Below, piece after piece: positions 3,802 through 5,592 of a DNA stretch of 5,592 nucleotides. Positions within the stretch are counted from its first letter, which is position 1. Every line of letters begins with the position of its first letter. A model generated the notes under the pieces. The model saw only the letters and a program-made list of their open reading frames with translations. It made no database searches and was not told the origin of the DNA. The stretch lies in NCBI GenBank assembly GCA_900751685.1, contig CAADSR010000217.1, forward strand, positions 1-5,592, written 5' to 3'. This DNA comes from Clostridia bacterium. GTDB taxonomy: Bacteria > Bacillota > Clostridia > UBA1381. The position numbers and the translations under genes were made by a program.

Positions 3802-5592
3802 ATGAAACGCAAACTAATTACTTTTTTTATTTCTGCAGCAATGATTATTTCTGCAACAGGAATATTACCTCTTTCTGCCTCTGCGGATACGGCGGATGAT
3901 ATTGCCCGTTCCCTGACAGAAACCTATGGAGCGACCAGCGTGCAATATGCTTTACTAGACAATGGTGAGATCACTGCATCCGGCACTTCAGGAGTTTACA
4001 GCCGCTCTGAAAATAAACAATTGACGAACGAGCATATGTATGGGATCGGCTCTGTGAGTAAAATGTATACGGCAGCAGCTGTAATGTCCTTGGTAGACGA
4101 CGGGAAAATTTCTTTAGACGAGCCTGTGACTACTTATCTTCCGGATTTCAAAATGGCCGATGAACGCTACCGCCAAATCACGGTACGAATGCTTTTAAAC
4201 CATTCCTCCGGCTTAAATGGTTCTTCTATGACAAACGCATTCTTATTGGGAGACAACGACACTTTTGCCCATGACAATTTGCTTAAGGCGCTCTCTACCC
4301 AGACCTTAAAGGCGGACCCGGGTGCATTCTCTGTTTACTGTAATGATGGGTTTACCTTAGCAGAATTGGTGGTCGAAGCGGTCAGCGGGGCAAGCTTTAC
4401 GGATTATTTACATACAAATTTCCTTGAGCCATTAGAGTTGACCCATACTAAAACCCCATTAGATAATTTTGACCGGACAATGCTTGCAAAGGTCTATTAT
4501 CCGCTCTTCCCTCAGGAGCTTCCTGCAGATACGCTCAACGTCATCGGCACCGGCGGCGTCTATTCTACTGCGGAAGAGCTATGTAAATTCGGCGAGGTTC
4601 TAATCGGAAACAAGCCAGAGCTCCTTTCAAAGGAATCTGCCGAAGCGATGCAGGCAGCTGAATATAAAAATGGAATCTGGCCCGATGCCGAGATCAATAC
4701 AATAGGCTATGGGCTTGGTTGGGACAGCGTGGATCTGGAGCCATTCTCTATTTCCGGGATCACAGCATTAAACAAAGGGGGCGACTCCATCCTATCCCAC
4801 GCCTCGATCATTGCCCTACCGGAATATGATTTGATCGCCGCTGTTACCTCCTCAGGTGGTTCCAGCTCATTAGACGGCTTGTTAGCGCAAAAGCTGTTAG
4901 TCGATGCGCTTTCGGAAAAAGGCGTTCAGCTCCAACAGCCACAGCCACCGCAGCCTTTAGAGGAAGCACTGATGCCCTCTAAGCTAGAGGAATACTCAGG
5001 GCTTTATGGTACCACGGGGAATATCATTGACATTATTGTAAAAGATAATAAGCTTGTTGTACCAGGAAAAGATACGGTCCCCGACCAAATCTTTCTTTAC
5101 AGCACAGATGGCACTTTTAAAACAGCCGACGGGACCATCTCACTGGAATTTGCCGATGCGGAAAACGGGCATACTTACCTGCAAATGACCGTGATCTCTG
5201 TTATCCCGGGATTCGGCCAAACTCAAATGACCTATTTTGACTGCCAAAGAATCGAGCAAAACCCGTTAAATGCTTCTGTAAAAGCGGCATGGGAAAAACG
5301 GAATGGAAAAAAATATTATGTCCTGGACGAAAAAGCAACTTCCCAGATGTGGATGCTTTCCGGCTTCTCCCCTTTGCAAGTCGATCTGGAAAACGGCTAT
5401 GCCCGCGGGTGTAAAATCATAGATGAAAATAACGCCAAAAATATATTCCAGATCCCCGTAATGGCAGGACGTGATATTGCACATCTTTCCTTCTATACAA
5501 AAGATGGGATTGAATATCTCGAATCTGCAAATACTTTAATGTTTAGCGAGGATGCTGTTGCGCCGATTTGGAGCGGTACAGACTCGATTACA
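3802..5592 (+). CDS. Exported serine hydrolase, beta-lactamase class C / peptidase S12-like, 3' end outside window
   Basis: The frame is open from ATG 3802 to the window edge with no stop (597 residues seen). GGAGAGGA at 3788-3795 is the ribosome binding site. A signal peptide is clear: KRK at 2-4, a hydrophobic core at about 5-24, and cleavage after ASA, around residue 28. The catalytic domain spans about 30-370. It has SVSK (84-87, Ser84 nucleophile and Lys87), LLNHSSGL (131-138), YCN (179-181, the Y-x-N box with Cys in the middle), GTGGVYSTAEEL (249-260), and KGGD (325-328) at the place of the K-T-G or H-x-G box. A Gln/Pro linker (about 376-386) leads to a C-terminal region starting KLEEYSGLYG, like the beta-rich accessory domains of D-aminopeptidase and esterase relatives. 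Residues about 490-597 are not recognised. Such enzymes act outside the membrane on peptides, D-amino-acid or ester substrates. True beta-lactamase activity is possible but not the first guess, because length and third box differ from AmpC. Confidence 0.92.
   Translation, partial: MKRKLITFFISAAMIISATGILPLSASADTADDIARSLTETYGATSVQYALLDNGEITASGTSGVYSRSENKQLTNEHMYGIGSVSKMYTAAAVMSLVDDGKISLDEPVTTYLPDFKMADERYRQITVRMLLNHSSGLNGSSMTNAFLLGDNDTFAHDNLLKALSTQTLKADPGAFSVYCNDGFTLAELVVEAVSGASFTDYLHTNFLEPLELTHTKTPLDNFDRTMLAKVYYPLFPQELPADTLNVIGTGGVYSTAEELCKFGEVLIGNKPELLSKESAEAMQAAEYKNGIWPDAEINTIGYGLGWDSVDLEPFSISGITALNKGGDSILSHASIIALPEYDLIAAVTSSGGSSSLDGLLAQKLLVDALSEKGVQLQQPQPPQPLEEALMPSKLEEYSGLYGTTGNIIDIIVKDNKLVVPGKDTVPDQIFLYSTDGTFKTADGTISLEFADAENGHTYLQMTVISVIPGFGQTQMTYFDCQRIEQNPLNASVKAAWEKRNGKKYYVLDEKATSQMWMLSGFSPLQVDLENGYARGCKIIDENNAKNIFQIPVMAGRDIAHLSFYTKDGIEYLESANTLMFSEDAVAPIWSGTDSIT

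Noticed and set aside
5266..5484. 72-residue minus-strand frame
   Set aside because: It lies wholly inside the serine hydrolase gene, which stays open in its own frame through the same region.

Overview
The window looks like chromosomal DNA of a low-to-moderate GC Gram-positive anaerobe, most likely a gut-type Clostridia (Lachnospiraceae/Oscillospiraceae-like). The signs are strong AGGAGG-type ribosome binding sites, near-consensus TTGACA/TATAAT promoters, rho-independent terminators, and the gene families present: RbgA, a short YtrA-like GntR regulator with an ABC transporter, a stalk-domain secreted protein and MmcQ/YjbR. The genus cannot be fixed from this sequence alone.

Layout from left to right: (1) 1-339 is the 3' end of rbgA (ribosome biogenesis GTPase A), followed by a hairpin terminator that can serve both strands. 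(2) 453-1196 on the minus strand is a secreted protein with an N-terminal copper-amine-oxidase-like stalk domain and an unrecognised C-terminal domain, driven by a perfect TTGACA-17-TATAAT promoter. (3) Divergent from it, 1406-3247 on the plus strand is a three-gene operon: a 124-residue GntR/YtrA-type repressor, an ABC ATPase and a six-helix ABC-2 permease. Its promoter is overlaid by a 37-bp inverted repeat that is almost certainly the operator for the GntR protein. The genes are tightly packed (2-nt gap, then a 17-nt overlap), and a perfect bidirectional terminator follows. (4) 3290-3661 on the minus strand is a MmcQ/YjbR family protein. (5) 3802-5592 on the plus strand is a large exported serine hydrolase of the beta-lactamase class C/peptidase S12 type. 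It runs off the right edge without a stop codon, and its promoter is overlaid by an 18-bp-arm perfect inverted repeat.

How the genes may work together: the GntR-ABC operon is a self-contained, ligand-derepressed transporter module of the kind that in Firmicutes often answers cell-envelope or peptide antibiotic stress. The neighbouring secreted stalk protein and secreted serine hydrolase also act outside the membrane, so the block could be envelope-related. That link is inference from adjacency: each unit has its own promoter and three of the four junctions change strand. There is no gene-free stretch longer than about 210 bases. No tRNA, rRNA, CRISPR array, insertion sequence or phage gene was seen. 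Nothing here clearly amounts to a new biological system. The least explained items are the operator-like repeat before the serine hydrolase, that protein's altered motifs and long C-terminal half, and the unknown domain of the stalk protein.
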